Of a DNA stretch of 64,000 bases, positions 26,367 to 36,305 are shown one piece after another. A program made the position numbers and the translations under genes. The notes under the pieces are model-generated. The model was not told the DNA's origin. It ran no database searches and saw nothing but the letters and a program-made list of their open reading frames with translations. This DNA is from Jiangella ureilytica (lineage in GTDB: Bacteria; Actinomycetota; Actinomycetes; Jiangellales; Jiangellaceae), in NCBI RefSeq assembly GCF_004348545.1, contig NZ_SMKL01000004.1:1-64000 (forward strand), in the 5' to 3' direction. Numbering within the stretch: the stretch's first letter is position 1; each line of letters starts with the position of its first letter.

Positions 26367-27851
26367 ATGAACCACCCTCACGATCTGCGCGGGCTCGCGC
26401 TCGCCACGCTCTTCCCGGGTTTCCTGGGCGCCCACGAGGTGCCGTCCTGGCTCGCCGGCCTGGCGGCCGAAGGGCTCGGGGGCGTCGTCCTGTTCGGCCG
26501 CAACGTCGACCCCGCCCGCGGCGACGCCGGCGTGGCCGCGCTCACCGCGGCCCTGCACGCGGCCAACCCGGACCTGCTGGTCGGCATCGACGAGGAGGGC
26601 GGCGACGTCACCCGGCTCGACGTGTCGACGGGGTCGACGCTGCCCGGCAACGCCGCGCTCGGCGCGCTCGACGACCCCGAGGCGACGGAGCGGGTGGCGG
26701 CCGAGGTCGGCGCCCGGCTGCGCGCCTGCGGCATCGACCTCAACTTCGCCCCCGTGGCCGACGTCGACTCCAACCCGCTGAACCCCGTCATCGGGGTCCG
26801 CTCGTTCGGCTTCGACCCCGACCTCGTCGCACGGCACGTCGCGGCGTTCGTCGCCGGTCAGCAGGCGCAGGGCGTCGCCGCCACGGCGAAGCACTTCCCG
26901 GGCCACGGCGGCACCAGCGAGGACAGCCACCTCACCGTGCCGTCCATCGACGACTCCCTCGACGTCATCCAGGCCCGCGACCTGCCGCCGTTCCGGGCCG
27001 CCGTCAAGGCCGACGTGAAGATCGTCATGACGGCGCACATCCGGTTCCCCGCGCTCGACGGCGACCGCCCGGCCACGCTGTCGCGGCCGGTCATCACCGG
27101 CCTGCTGCGCGACGAGCTCGGCTACGACGGCCTCGTCATGACCGACGGCATGGACATGCACGCCATCAGCCAGACCGTCGGGCACCCCGAGGGCGGCGTG
27201 CTGGCTCTGGCCGCGGGTGTCGACGCGCTCTGCATCGGCGGCGACACCGTCACACCGGAGCCGCTCGAGGCCATCGTCACGGCGATCGTCGAGGCCGTGC
27301 GGTCGGGCCGGCTGCCCGAGCAGCGGCTGGCAGAGGCGGCCGGCCGGGTCAAGGCGCTGTGCCGCTGGCTGCGTGAGCTGTCGCCGTCGCCGGTGGTCCA
27401 TGGTGCGGCCGCCGACGCCGCGCGGGCCGCCGTCACCGTCCACGGCGACGTCACGCTCACCGCGCCGCCGCTGGTCGTCGAGCTCGACGACGACCCCACC
27501 ATCGCCGCCGGCCCCATCCCGTGGGGCATCGGCCGGCACCTGGTCGACCGGCTGCCGGGGACGGTGCTCGCGCGGGTCACGGAGTCGACGGCGGACCTGC
27601 CGTCGGTGCTCGCCGCGCTGCCGGAGCGGCGGCTGGTCATCGGGGTGCGCGGGGTCCGACGGCGTCCGTGGCAGGTCGCGGTGGTCGAGGCCGCCCGGGC
27701 CGCCCGCCCGGACCTCATCGTCGTCGACCACGACGTCAACCCGCTGCCCGAGGTGCTGGGCGAGCACTACCTGCTGACTCACGGCGCCGCCCGCGTGACG
27801 GCGGAGGCCGCCGCCGAGCGACTCGCCGTGGGTCTAGCTCCGCAGGGGTAG
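26367..27851 (+). CDS. Beta-N-acetylhexosaminidase (glycoside hydrolase family 3)
   Basis: A 494-residue GH3 enzyme of the NagZ group, cytosolic (no signal peptide). The NagZ signature KHFPGHGGTSEDSH (about residue 172) contains the unusual Asp/His acid-base pair, and MTDGMDMHAI (about 258) holds the catalytic Asp nucleophile. It would release GlcNAc from imported chitooligosaccharides or muropeptides. A C-terminal domain of about 150 residues extends it beyond single-domain NagZ. It lies one base after the permease gene, at the end of the transporter operon. Confidence 0.92.
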   Translation: MNHPHDLRGLALATLFPGFLGAHEVPSWLAGLAAEGLGGVVLFGRNVDPARGDAGVAALTAALHAANPDLLVGIDEEGGDVTRLDVSTGSTLPGNAALGALDDPEATERVAAEVGARLRACGIDLNFAPVADVDSNPLNPVIGVRSFGFDPDLVARHVAAFVAGQQAQGVAATAKHFPGHGGTSEDSHLTVPSIDDSLDVIQARDLPPFRAAVKADVKIVMTAHIRFPALDGDRPATLSRPVITGLLRDELGYDGLVMTDGMDMHAISQTVGHPEGGVLALAAGVDALCIGGDTVTPEPLEAIVTAIVEAVRSGRLPEQRLAEAAGRVKALCRWLRELSPSPVVHGAAADAARAAVTVHGDVTLTAPPLVVELDDDPTIAAGPIPWGIGRHLVDRLPGTVLARVTESTADLPSVLAALPERRLVIGVRGVRRRPWQVAVVEAARAARPDLIVVDHDVNPLPEVLGEHYLLTHGAARVTAEAAAERLAVGLAPQG

Positions 27852-27866
27852 CGGCGCCGGGCCGTT

Positions 27867-27880
27867 CCCCCGTACGGGGG
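27867..27880. promoter_or_regulatory. Perfect 14-bp palindrome before the UbiA gene
   Basis: CCCCCGTACGGGGG lies between the hexosaminidase stop and the UbiA-type gene. It could be an operator or part of a terminator; no T-run follows. Confidence 0.4.
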
Positions 27881-27917
27881 AGGCCGACCCTACCGGCCGG
27901 CCGGGAGCATCGTCGGT

Positions 27918-28823
27918 ATGACGATGACGCGCACGCGGCCCGGGGTCCGGCAGCTGGCCGGCGACGTGCTGGCGATCGGCCGGCCGTGGTTCTGGTTCGT
28001 CTCGCTGGTCCCGTACTACCTGGGCGTGGTGCTGGCGACCCGGCGCCTCGTCCCGCCGGTGGGCGACTGGCCGATGCTGGCGCTGGGTGCGCTGGTGATC
28101 GGCCCGCTGGTCTGGCTCTCGGTGCTGGCCGTGAACGACGCGCACGACCTGCGCGGCGACCGGCTCAACCCGCGCAAGGCCGGGTCCCCGCTGGTCAGCG
28201 GCAGGCTGACCCCGTCGGCCGCCCTCGGGGTCTCGGCCGGTGCGGCGGCGCTGGCGGTGGCGGCGTCGTGGTTCGTGGGGCCGCTGTTCGCGCTCGGGAC
28301 GGCGTTCGTGCTGCTCGTCGGGTGGGCGTACAGCGCGCCGCCGTTGCGGCTCAAGGCCCGCCCGGGCTTCGACGTCACCGTCAACGCGCTGGCCATCGGG
28401 GCCGCCGGGCAGCTGGCGGGCTGGTCGCTGCTCCGCCCGCTCTCGGAGTTCCCGTGGCCCATGGCGGTGCTCGGGACCCTGGTCGGCGCGGCGCTGTACG
28501 TGCCGACGACGCTGGCCGACCTGCAGGCGGACCGCATCAGCGGCTACACGACGGTGGCGGTGCGGCTCGGGCCGCGGCGGGCGTACCTACTGGGGCTGGT
28601 GCTGTGGCTGGCGGCCGGGCTGTTGTCGCTGGTCATGTCGGCGGCCGACGTGGTGATCCCACGGTCGATGCTGCCGATGGAGATCGTGCTGGTGCCCCTG
28701 CTGGTGGTGGCGTACCGGCGGCTGGTCCGGGCCGAGCAGAGCTTCCGCGGCATCATCGCGGTCGCCACGCTGTTCCTGGTGCCGAGCGTGACGTTCGTGC
28801 TCACCTACACCGGCGTCGTCTAG
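27918..28823 (+). CDS. UbiA-family prenyltransferase
   Basis: A 301-residue polytopic membrane enzyme with about eight helices. The two Asp-rich motifs of UbiA enzymes appear as NDAHDLRGDRLNPRKAGSPL (about residue 73) and DLQADRISGYTT (about 198), which bind Mg-prenyl-diphosphate. RKAGSPLVSG resembles the chlorophyll/bacteriochlorophyll synthase and UbiA-like consensus. The aromatic acceptor is unknown. It is convergent with garR. Confidence 0.85.
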   Translation: MTMTRTRPGVRQLAGDVLAIGRPWFWFVSLVPYYLGVVLATRRLVPPVGDWPMLALGALVIGPLVWLSVLAVNDAHDLRGDRLNPRKAGSPLVSGRLTPSAALGVSAGAAALAVAASWFVGPLFALGTAFVLLVGWAYSAPPLRLKARPGFDVTVNALAIGAAGQLAGWSLLRPLSEFPWPMAVLGTLVGAALYVPTTLADLQADRISGYTTVAVRLGPRRAYLLGLVLWLAAGLLSLVMSAADVVIPRSMLPMEIVLVPLLVVAYRRLVRAEQSFRGIIAVATLFLVPSVTFVLTYTGVV

Positions 28824-29710
28824 GCGGACGCGCGGCCGGAGAGCCGCTCGACCTGCAGCAGGAGCGCGCCGTGGTCATGGTCGCCGTGGCCCTGGGCGCG
28901 CAGCGAGCCCATGAGCGTCGCCACCAGGGCGCCCACCGGGATCGCCACCCCGGCCTCGCGGGCGGCGGCGGTGACGATGCCGAGGTCCTTGTGGTGCAGG
29001 TCGACCCGGAAGCCGGGCCGGAAGTTCGCGGCCAGCATGGCCGGCGCCTTGCGGTCGAGCACGGCGCTGCCCGCGAGCCCGCCGGCCAGCACCTCGACGG
29101 CGCGCGCCCGGTCCACCCCGTGCGCGTCGAGGAACACCAGCGCCTCGGCGACCAGCTGCAGCGTGCCGCCGACGATGAGCTGGTTGGCCGCCTTGACCGT
29201 CTGCCCCGCACCGGCCGGGCCGACGTGGACGATGGTCTTCCCGACGGCGTCGAGCACCGGCCGGGCGGCCTCGAACGTCGCCGCGTCGCCGCCGGCCATG
29301 ACCGACAGTGTCGCGTCGATCGCACCCTGCTCGCCGCCGCTGACCGGGGCGTCCAGCACGCCGACCCCGCGCTGCGCACCCGCCGCGGCCAGTGACCGCG
29401 CCACGTCCGGGCGGATGGTGCTCATGTCCACGACGGTGGTCCCGGCCGCCAGCCGCGCGATGACGCCGTCGTCGCCGGAGCCCAGGAGCACGGACTCGAC
29501 GTCGGGGGAGTCGGGCAGCATGGTGATGACGACGTCGGCGCCCTCGACGGCCTCGGCCGCCGACGCCGCGCCGCGGCCCCCGGCCGCCACCAGCCGCTGC
29601 GTCTTCTCGGGGCTGCGGTTGTAGCCGGTGACCTCGAACCCGGCCTTCACCAGGTTCGCCGCCATGGGCCCGCCCATGACCCCCAGGCCGATGAAACCGA
29701 TGGCCGTCAT
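28820..29710 (-). CDS. garR: 2-hydroxy-3-oxopropionate (tartronate semialdehyde) reductase
   Basis: A 296-residue beta-hydroxyacid dehydrogenase. The N-terminal IGFIGLGVMGGPMAANL is the NAD(P)-binding and family signature. DAPVSGGEQGAIDATLSVMAGG is the substrate-binding loop, and GAGQTVKAANQ holds the catalytic lysine. It would reduce tartronate semialdehyde to glycerate. The ATG overlaps the stop of the hydroxypyruvate isomerase gene (ATGA), so both form a coupled glyoxylate-type unit. No glyoxylate carboligase gene lies in the window. Other 3-hydroxyacid substrates are possible. Confidence 0.85.
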   Translation of the reverse strand: MTAIGFIGLGVMGGPMAANLVKAGFEVTGYNRSPEKTQRLVAAGGRGAASAAEAVEGADVVITMLPDSPDVESVLLGSGDDGVIARLAAGTTVVDMSTIRPDVARSLAAAGAQRGVGVLDAPVSGGEQGAIDATLSVMAGGDAATFEAARPVLDAVGKTIVHVGPAGAGQTVKAANQLIVGGTLQLVAEALVFLDAHGVDRARAVEVLAGGLAGSAVLDRKAPAMLAANFRPGFRVDLHHKDLGIVTAAAREAGVAIPVGALVATLMGSLRAQGHGDHDHGALLLQVERLSGRASA

Positions 29711-30513
29711 CGCCAGCTCCCTTCCTTGCGCCACGCGAACGGGTCCGCGTCGGCGCTCACGTGCTCCAGTGCCATCCACCCGTCGTACCCGCCGGCGGTG
29801 AGGTCGTCGACCCAGTCGGAGAGCGGCAGCGACCCGGTGCCCGGCGCGCCCCGGCCCGGCGCGTCGGCCAGCTGCACGTGCGCGATGCGGTCGCGGTACA
29901 GCTCGATGGCGGCGGCGACGTCGTCGCCGTTGACGGACAGGTGGTAGACGTCGAGCAGCAGCCCGAGGTTCGTGCGGCCGGTCTCGGCGGCGACGCGGTC
30001 GGCGACGGCGACCACCTGCGCGGCCGTGCGCAGCGGGTAGGCGTCGATGCCGCTGACCGGCTCGAGCAGCACGGTCGCGTCGATGACGCCCAGCCCGGTG
30101 GCGGCGGCCATGAGGGTCCCGACGGCGACGGCGTCCTGTTCCGCGGGGTCGCGGCCCGGGAGCCGGTTGCCGTACAGCGCGTTGAAGCGGCGGCAGCCCA
30201 GCTCGGTGCCGATGTACGTCGCCACCTGCACACTCGCCAGCAGCTCCTCCTCGCGGCCGGGCCAGGAGACGACGCCGCGCTCGCCGGCCGGCAGGTCGCC
30301 GGCGAACAGGTTCAGCCCGACCAGCCGCAGCCCGGACGCCCTGACGGTGTCGACGAACGTCTCGACCTCGGCGTCGCTCGGAGTCGCGGTGGGGAACGGC
30401 CACCAGAACTCGACCGCCTCGAAGCCGGCGGCGCGCACGGTGTCGAGCCGCTCGCGCAACGGCAGGCTGGCCAGCAGGATCGAGCAGTTGACGGCGAATC
30501 GCGGCTCAGGCAT
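29707..30513 (-). CDS. hyi: Hydroxypyruvate isomerase-like TIM barrel enzyme
   Basis: A 268-residue xylose-isomerase-like barrel. FAVNCSILLASLPLRERLD opens the barrel as in Hyi, FWWPFPT follows, and catalytic glutamates lie in LLEPVSGIDAYPL and LDVYHLSVNGDD. It would interconvert hydroxypyruvate and tartronate semialdehyde, feeding garR next door. The start at 30513 is preceded by AAGGGA; a GTG three bases earlier is also possible. The promoter region contains a site repeated upstream of the GntR regulator. Confidence 0.85.
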   Translation of the reverse strand: MPEPRFAVNCSILLASLPLRERLDTVRAAGFEAVEFWWPFPTATPSDAEVETFVDTVRASGLRLVGLNLFAGDLPAGERGVVSWPGREEELLASVQVATYIGTELGCRRFNALYGNRLPGRDPAEQDAVAVGTLMAAATGLGVIDATVLLEPVSGIDAYPLRTAAQVVAVADRVAAETGRTNLGLLLDVYHLSVNGDDVAAAIELYRDRIAHVQLADAPGRGAPGTGSLPLSDWVDDLTAGGYDGWMALEHVSADADPFAWRKEGSWR

Positions 30514-30541
30514 CACAATCCCTTGGAGGTCCGGCCCGTCG

Positions 30542-30556
30542 TCGATTGGTCCAACC
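30542..30556 (+). promoter_or_regulatory. Putative GntR operator at the hyi-garR promoter
   Basis: TCGATTGGTCCAACC, with a palindromic core TTGGTCCAA. The same 15 bases recur in reverse orientation at 31559-31573, upstream of the GntR gene. Core and spacing resemble FadR-subfamily sites. Confidence 0.55.
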
Positions 30557-30596
30557 GCTCGGCCGATTCGACCATAGAAGCGCCGTGAAAGCGCTG

Positions 30597-31364
30597 TCAA
30601 CCGCCCGCGGCCGGGCCGGCCGGACCCTCGCCGGCGCGGTCCAGCTCCGCCAGCAGGCCGGTCTCGATGGCGCTCATGTGCATGACCATGAGCTGGCCGG
30701 CCCGCCGCGGATCGTGCTGCCGGATCGCCTCGAGCACCAGCCGGTGGTGCTCGAGGTAGTCCTCGGAGGCGTGCGACCGCGAGCGGGACCGGTGCTTGAG
30801 ATCGCTCCACATCTGCTCGTGCATGAGGTCGTTGAGGTTGCGCTGCAGCGCCACCAGGACGCCGTTGTGCGTGGCCTCCGCGACGGCCAGGTGGAAGGCG
30901 GCGTCGGCCTCGCTGGGGTCGCCGCCGGCGTGCGTGACCTCGGCCTGCTCGGTGACGGCGTCCTCGATGGCCTGCAGGTCACCGGGGTGGTGCGAGCGGG
31001 CGGCGTGCTCGGCGCAGACCGGCTCGATGGCGGCCCGGGCGACGATGAGGTCGAGCGGGCTGTGCTCGCCGATCACGGCCGCCTGGGCACGCAGGATGGT
31101 GGTGTCGGAGCCGCTGTCGAGGCTGACGTAGGTGCCGCTGCCCACCCGGACGTCGAGGACGCCGGCGTGCTCGAGCACGCGGATCGCCTCGCGCAGCGAG
31201 CCGCGGCTCACCTGCAGCTGGTGGGCCAGGACGCGCTCGGCCGGCAGCGCGCTGCCCGGCGGCAGCCGCCCGTCGCGGATGCTCGCCAGGATCTGGTCGA
31301 CGACCGAGGAGTACACCTTCGACCGTTCGACCGCGTGGAACGCGGGGCCTTCTGGTGGGGCCAC
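30597..31364 (-). CDS. GntR-family (FadR subfamily) transcriptional regulator
   Basis: A 255-residue repressor. The N-terminal winged helix (VYSSVVDQILASIRDGRLPPG and then LPAERVLAHQLQVSRGSLREAIRVLEHAGV) is followed by an all-helical FCD effector domain with metal-site residues in FHLAVAEATHN and HHRLVLEAI. It probably controls hyi-garR through the TTGGTCCAA site. The GTG at 31364 is preferred to the upstream GTG at 31397, because a TACAGT -10-like box covers 31396-31401 and AGAGGA precedes 31364. Confidence 0.87.
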   Translation of the reverse strand: MAPPEGPAFHAVERSKVYSSVVDQILASIRDGRLPPGSALPAERVLAHQLQVSRGSLREAIRVLEHAGVLDVRVGSGTYVSLDSGSDTTILRAQAAVIGEHSPLDLIVARAAIEPVCAEHAARSHHPGDLQAIEDAVTEQAEVTHAGGDPSEADAAFHLAVAEATHNGVLVALQRNLNDLMHEQMWSDLKHRSRSRSHASEDYLEHHRLVLEAIRQHDPRRAGQLMVMHMSAIETGLLAELDRAGEGPAGPAAGG

Positions 31365-31558
31365 CTGATGTCGATCCTCTCGTCGCCTCCGGACCACTGT
31401 AGTCGTCGTTCCACGTCGATGTGGGTCGTGAACGCGCAGGTCAGTATCGGTGTCGGCGTCACCTGCCGGCGGTGGCGGACGCGTGGCCGCCGGAGCCGCC
31501 GGCCTTGACCGGCCTGTCGACCGTGGTGAGGGTCACTTCAGTCTCAGACTGGCCGGGT

Positions 31559-31573
31559 GGTTGGACCAATCGA
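31559..31573 (-). promoter_or_regulatory. Second copy of the putative GntR operator
   Basis: The reverse complement of TCGATTGGTCCAACC, identical to the site at 30542-30556. It lies about 195 bases upstream of the GntR start, in a 290-base stretch without a convincing gene. Confidence 0.5.
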
Positions 31574-31654
31574 GCGTCGAGGTCCGCCACCCGGGCCGCC
31601 GGTCCGACATCGTCACCGTGCGCACCCTCGTCCCCGGCCCTTGACCCGCGGCGG

Positions 31655-33541
<1,887 letters not shown>

Positions 33542-33583
33542 ATGACCCTCCTGGCTTCTCTCATCTGACAATGCAGAGTTTAC

Positions 33584-33594
33584 CTCTTTAAGAG
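33584..33594. promoter_or_regulatory. Putative MarR operator
   Basis: CTCTT-T-AAGAG, a perfect palindrome in the shared region between the exporter and the MarR gene. Confidence 0.45.
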
Positions 33595-33626
33595 ATTGCA
33601 GCGCAAATTCGTGGTAGGGTGGCGGT

Positions 33627-34052
33627 GTGGAGACGGAGTCCGCGGCGCGCATCGCCGACCTGCTGACCAGCACGAACCGCCGGTTACGGCGGGCGTCGGG
33701 TCCCTCGCTCGAGGCGTCCGGAGTGACGCCGAGTCAGCTGCGCGTGCTGCGCGTCCTGGCCGGAGCCGCGTCGCCGCTGCGGGTGAGCGAGCTGGCCCGG
33801 CGCCTCGACGTCATCCCCCGGTCGGCGACGTCGGTGGTCGACCTGCTGGAGTCGCGAGGTCTCGTGGAGCGCCGCCCCGACCCCGACGACCGGCGGGCCA
33901 CCCTGGTCGCCCTGACGCCGTCGGGCGGCGACGTCCTTCGCGCACTGCGGTCGCGTCGTGCGGCCGGTCTCGCCGAGCTGCTCGACCGGCTGACGGCGGA
34001 TGAGCAGGCCGAACTGATCCGCCTGCTGTCCATCCTCACCGCCGACGACTGA
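33627..34052 (+). CDS. MarR-family transcriptional regulator
   Basis: A 141-residue winged-helix repressor. LRVLRVLAGAASPLRVSELARRLDVIPRSATSVVDLLESRGLVERRPDPDDRRA is a textbook MarR DNA-binding region including the wing (residues about 38-95). The GTG is preceded by TAGGGT six bases upstream, which suggests a leaderless mRNA. It almost certainly regulates the divergent ABC exporter. Confidence 0.9.
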   Translation: METESAARIADLLTSTNRRLRRASGPSLEASGVTPSQLRVLRVLAGAASPLRVSELARRLDVIPRSATSVVDLLESRGLVERRPDPDDRRATLVALTPSGGDVLRALRSRRAAGLAELLDRLTADEQAELIRLLSILTADD

Positions 34053-34069
34053 CCCCGCCGGTCGGCACC

Positions 34070-34130
34070 GTTGATCATGGAGAAATCGGGCCTCTGGCCG
34101 CGGCGGAAGTCCGATCTCTCCATGATCAAC
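34070..34130. terminator. Long intergenic hairpin after the MarR gene
   Basis: The left arm GTTGATCATGGAGAAATCGG (34070-34089) pairs with 34111-34130, 19 of 20 positions, across a 21-base loop. There is no T-run. It may be a factor-independent actinobacterial terminator or a dispersed palindromic repeat. Confidence 0.55.
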
Positions 34131-34236
34131 TGAGCGAACCGGCGAAGAGTCCGACCCCGTGCGTACGGTGACGCGCCTGGCCGACGGCCAGGACCGGCGG
34201 CGCGGTGCCGCCGGTCACCGCATTGGGGGGTACACC

Positions 34237-34641
34237 ATGTCCGGAACCATGCCCATGTCCGAGCCCGCGCTGCCGCAGCTCAAGCGGCGCAACCCGGGCC
34301 TCGCCTGGGTCCTGATGTTCGTGACGCTCGGCATCTACGGGCTGATCTGGTACTACAACGTCAACCGCGAGATCGCCGAGGCGTTCCCGCATCGCAAGGT
34401 CAGCCCCATGGGGGCGGTCCTGGCGATCACCATCGGCGGCCTCGTGATCATCCCGCCGTTCGTCAGCGTCTACAACACCGGTGAGCGCATCCGGAATGCT
34501 CAGCGCGACTCAGGGCTGGAGCCGACCTGCCAGCCGTGGGTGGGGCTCCTGCTCTCGCTCCTGCTCGGGTTGCACGTCGTGTACTACCAGATCCAGCTCA
34601 ACAGCGTCGCTGACGAGCCGGCGCGGCTGGCCGCGGCCTGA
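34237..34641 (+). CDS. DUF4234 domain membrane protein
   Basis: A 134-residue small membrane protein. LKRRNPGLAWVLMFVTLGIYGLIWYYNVNREI is the DUF4234 signature (helix, GIYGLIWYY, polar turn), followed by two more hydrophobic segments (about residues 63-80 and 106-120). The function of the family is unknown. The ATG at 34237 follows a run of six G residues at suitable spacing. Confidence 0.8.
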   Translation: MSGTMPMSEPALPQLKRRNPGLAWVLMFVTLGIYGLIWYYNVNREIAEAFPHRKVSPMGAVLAITIGGLVIIPPFVSVYNTGERIRNAQRDSGLEPTCQPWVGLLLSLLLGLHVVYYQIQLNSVADEPARLAAA

Positions 34642-34683
34642 TCGGGCCGCGGCGCGGACGGCCGGTGACCACCCGGGTGGGGG

Positions 34684-35043
34684 TCACCGGCCGGTGGCGG
34701 CCTTGATGACCTCGTCGAGGACCTGGCGGGAGCGTTCGAGGTCGCCGATGGCGCGGTCGAGCTTGTCACGCTGGGCGACGAGCTCCTGCTCGAGCCAGGG
34801 CGTCGCGTTCTCGCCCGGGCCGCCGTCGACGTCGCGCATGCAGGGGAGCAGCTCGGCGATGGTGGCGGAGTTGAGTCCCGCGGCGAACAGCTCCTGGATG
34901 CGGATGACCCGGTCGACGCTGGCGGGCGGGTACTCGCGGTGGCCGCCGGGCGTACGCGTGGACGCGAGCAGGCCCTGCTCCTCGTAGTAGCGCAGCGATC
35001 GCTCGCTGACGGCCGTCAGTCGTGCGAGCTCACCGATCCGCAT
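34684..35043 (-). CDS. MerR-family transcriptional regulator
   Basis: A 119-residue regulator. MRIGELARLTAVSERSLRYYEEQGLL is the MerR winged helix, GGHREY is the wing, and a dimerisation coiled coil (about 75-115) follows. It has a single cysteine and no metal-binding tail, so it is not a typical metal sensor or SoxR. The ATG at 35043 follows GGGAGG. It is divergent from an old yellow enzyme gene whose promoter has the stretched spacer and central palindrome typical of MerR targets. Confidence 0.9.
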   Translation of the reverse strand: MRIGELARLTAVSERSLRYYEEQGLLASTRTPGGHREYPPASVDRVIRIQELFAAGLNSATIAELLPCMRDVDGGPGENATPWLEQELVAQRDKLDRAIGDLERSRQVLDEVIKAATGR

Positions 35044-35060
35044 CGCCGGCCTCCCAGGGG

Positions 35061-35092
35061 TTGAAGCTGACATCAATGTCAGATTCTACGGT
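35061..35092 (+). promoter_or_regulatory. MerR-type promoter with stretched spacer
   Basis: TTGAAG (35061-35066) and TACGGT (35087-35092) are 20 bases apart. The spacer contains the perfect palindrome CTGACAT-CA-ATGTCAG (35067-35082). The -10 box ends six bases before the ATG at 35099, so the transcript would be leaderless. Confidence 0.7.
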
Positions 35093-35098
35093 AGCGTC

Positions 35099-36199
35099 AT
35101 GACGACAGACGCCCTGTTCAGCCCGGTGCGGGCCGGTCGGCTCGAGCTGCCCAGCCGCATCGTGATGGCCCCGATGACCCGGCTGCGCGCCGCCGAGGAC
35201 GGAACCCCCACGCCGGAGATGGCCGTCTACTACGCCCAGCGCGCGACCGCCGGGCTCATCGTCACCGAGGGGATCTGGCCGGAGCCGGCCGGGCAGAGCG
35301 AATGGCGGGTTCCCGGCCTCTCCGACGCCCGCCACGTCGACGGCTGGCGCCGGGTCACCGCGGCGGTCCACGCCGCAGGCGGCACCGTCGTCGCCCAGCT
35401 CATGCACGGTGGCCGCAAGGGTCATCCGCTGGCGCGCTGGGACGGGTCGGTCCCGGCCGGGCCGTCCGCCGTCGCGACGACCGAGGCGGAGCACCTGCCC
35501 GACGGGTCGAAGGCCGTGCCGCCCCCGCCGCGCGCGATGACGGTCGCGGACATCGACCGCGCAGTCGGCTCGTATGTGACGGCGGCGGCGAACGCGCTGG
35601 CGGCGGGGTTCGACGGCGTCGAGATCCACGCCGCGAACAGCTACCTGCCGCACCAGTTCCTCGCCGACAACACCAACCTGCGCACCGACGAGTACGGCGG
35701 CTCGATCGCCGGGCGGATCCGCTTCCCGCTGCGCGTCGCCCGGGCTGTCGCCGGCACCGTCGGCGCCGATCGGACGGCGATCCGGCTCTCGCCCGGCAAC
35801 CCGCAGTTCGAGATGTGCGAACGCGATCCCGCACCGGTCTACCGCGCGCTCCTCGCCGAGCTGGACGGGCTCGGCCTCGCCTACCTGCACCTCACCGACG
35901 ACGACGTGTACCCGGCGCTCGCCGACCTGCGGCCGCGGTGGTCCGGCACGCTGATCGCGAACGTCGGCGAGAACCGCGCGGCGACGACGGCGTCCGCTGC
36001 GGTCCGCGTGCTCGCGGCCGGCCTGGCCGACGCGGTCTCGTTCGGCCGCGGCTTCCTGGTCAACCCCGACCTGCCGCACCGGCTGCGGCACGGGCTGGCG
36101 TGGAACCCGCTGGACGAGGCGCACCTGTACACGCCCGGGCCGGTCGGTTACACCGACTACCCCGCCGTCGCGCGCGAGCCTCAGCTCACGATGCACTGA
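35099..36199 (+). CDS. Old yellow enzyme family alkene reductase
   Basis: A 366-residue FMN-dependent ene-reductase. LFSPVRAGRLELPSRIVMAPMTRLRA is the FMN-binding opening, QLMHGGRKGHP follows, and HAANSYLPHQFLADNTNLRTDEYGGS (about residues 178-204) is the classical OYE active-site signature. It would reduce activated C=C bonds, often in response to electrophile stress. It is transcribed away from the MerR regulator, which probably senses the substrate. Confidence 0.92.
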   Translation: MTTDALFSPVRAGRLELPSRIVMAPMTRLRAAEDGTPTPEMAVYYAQRATAGLIVTEGIWPEPAGQSEWRVPGLSDARHVDGWRRVTAAVHAAGGTVVAQLMHGGRKGHPLARWDGSVPAGPSAVATTEAEHLPDGSKAVPPPPRAMTVADIDRAVGSYVTAAANALAAGFDGVEIHAANSYLPHQFLADNTNLRTDEYGGSIAGRIRFPLRVARAVAGTVGADRTAIRLSPGNPQFEMCERDPAPVYRALLAELDGLGLAYLHLTDDDVYPALADLRPRWSGTLIANVGENRAATTASAAVRVLAAGLADAVSFGRGFLVNPDLPHRLRHGLAWNPLDEAHLYTPGPVGYTDYPAVAREPQLTMH

Positions 36200-36200
36200 G

Positions 36201-36234
36201 CGCGGCCGCCGTTGCACCGGACGATCCGGCCGCG
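36201..36234 (+). terminator. Hairpin after the alkene reductase gene
   Basis: CGCGGCCG (36201-36208) pairs with CGGCCGCG (36227-36234) across 18 bases, starting one base after the stop codon. Confidence 0.5.
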
Positions 36235-36305
36235 TGACATGGAACATCGCTGGTCAGAGGGTTCGTCACACCCCCGTCCGCCTGTCGACTCCCAGGAGGA
36301 CCGAC

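Noticed and set aside
31450-31644. Small plus-strand ORF between the GntR and ABC exporter genes
   Set aside because: No ribosome site, no recognisable domain, and it overlaps the putative operator copy.
34070-34130. Insertion sequence end
   Set aside because: Only a 20-bp hairpin with a 21-base loop; no transposase or flanking duplication.
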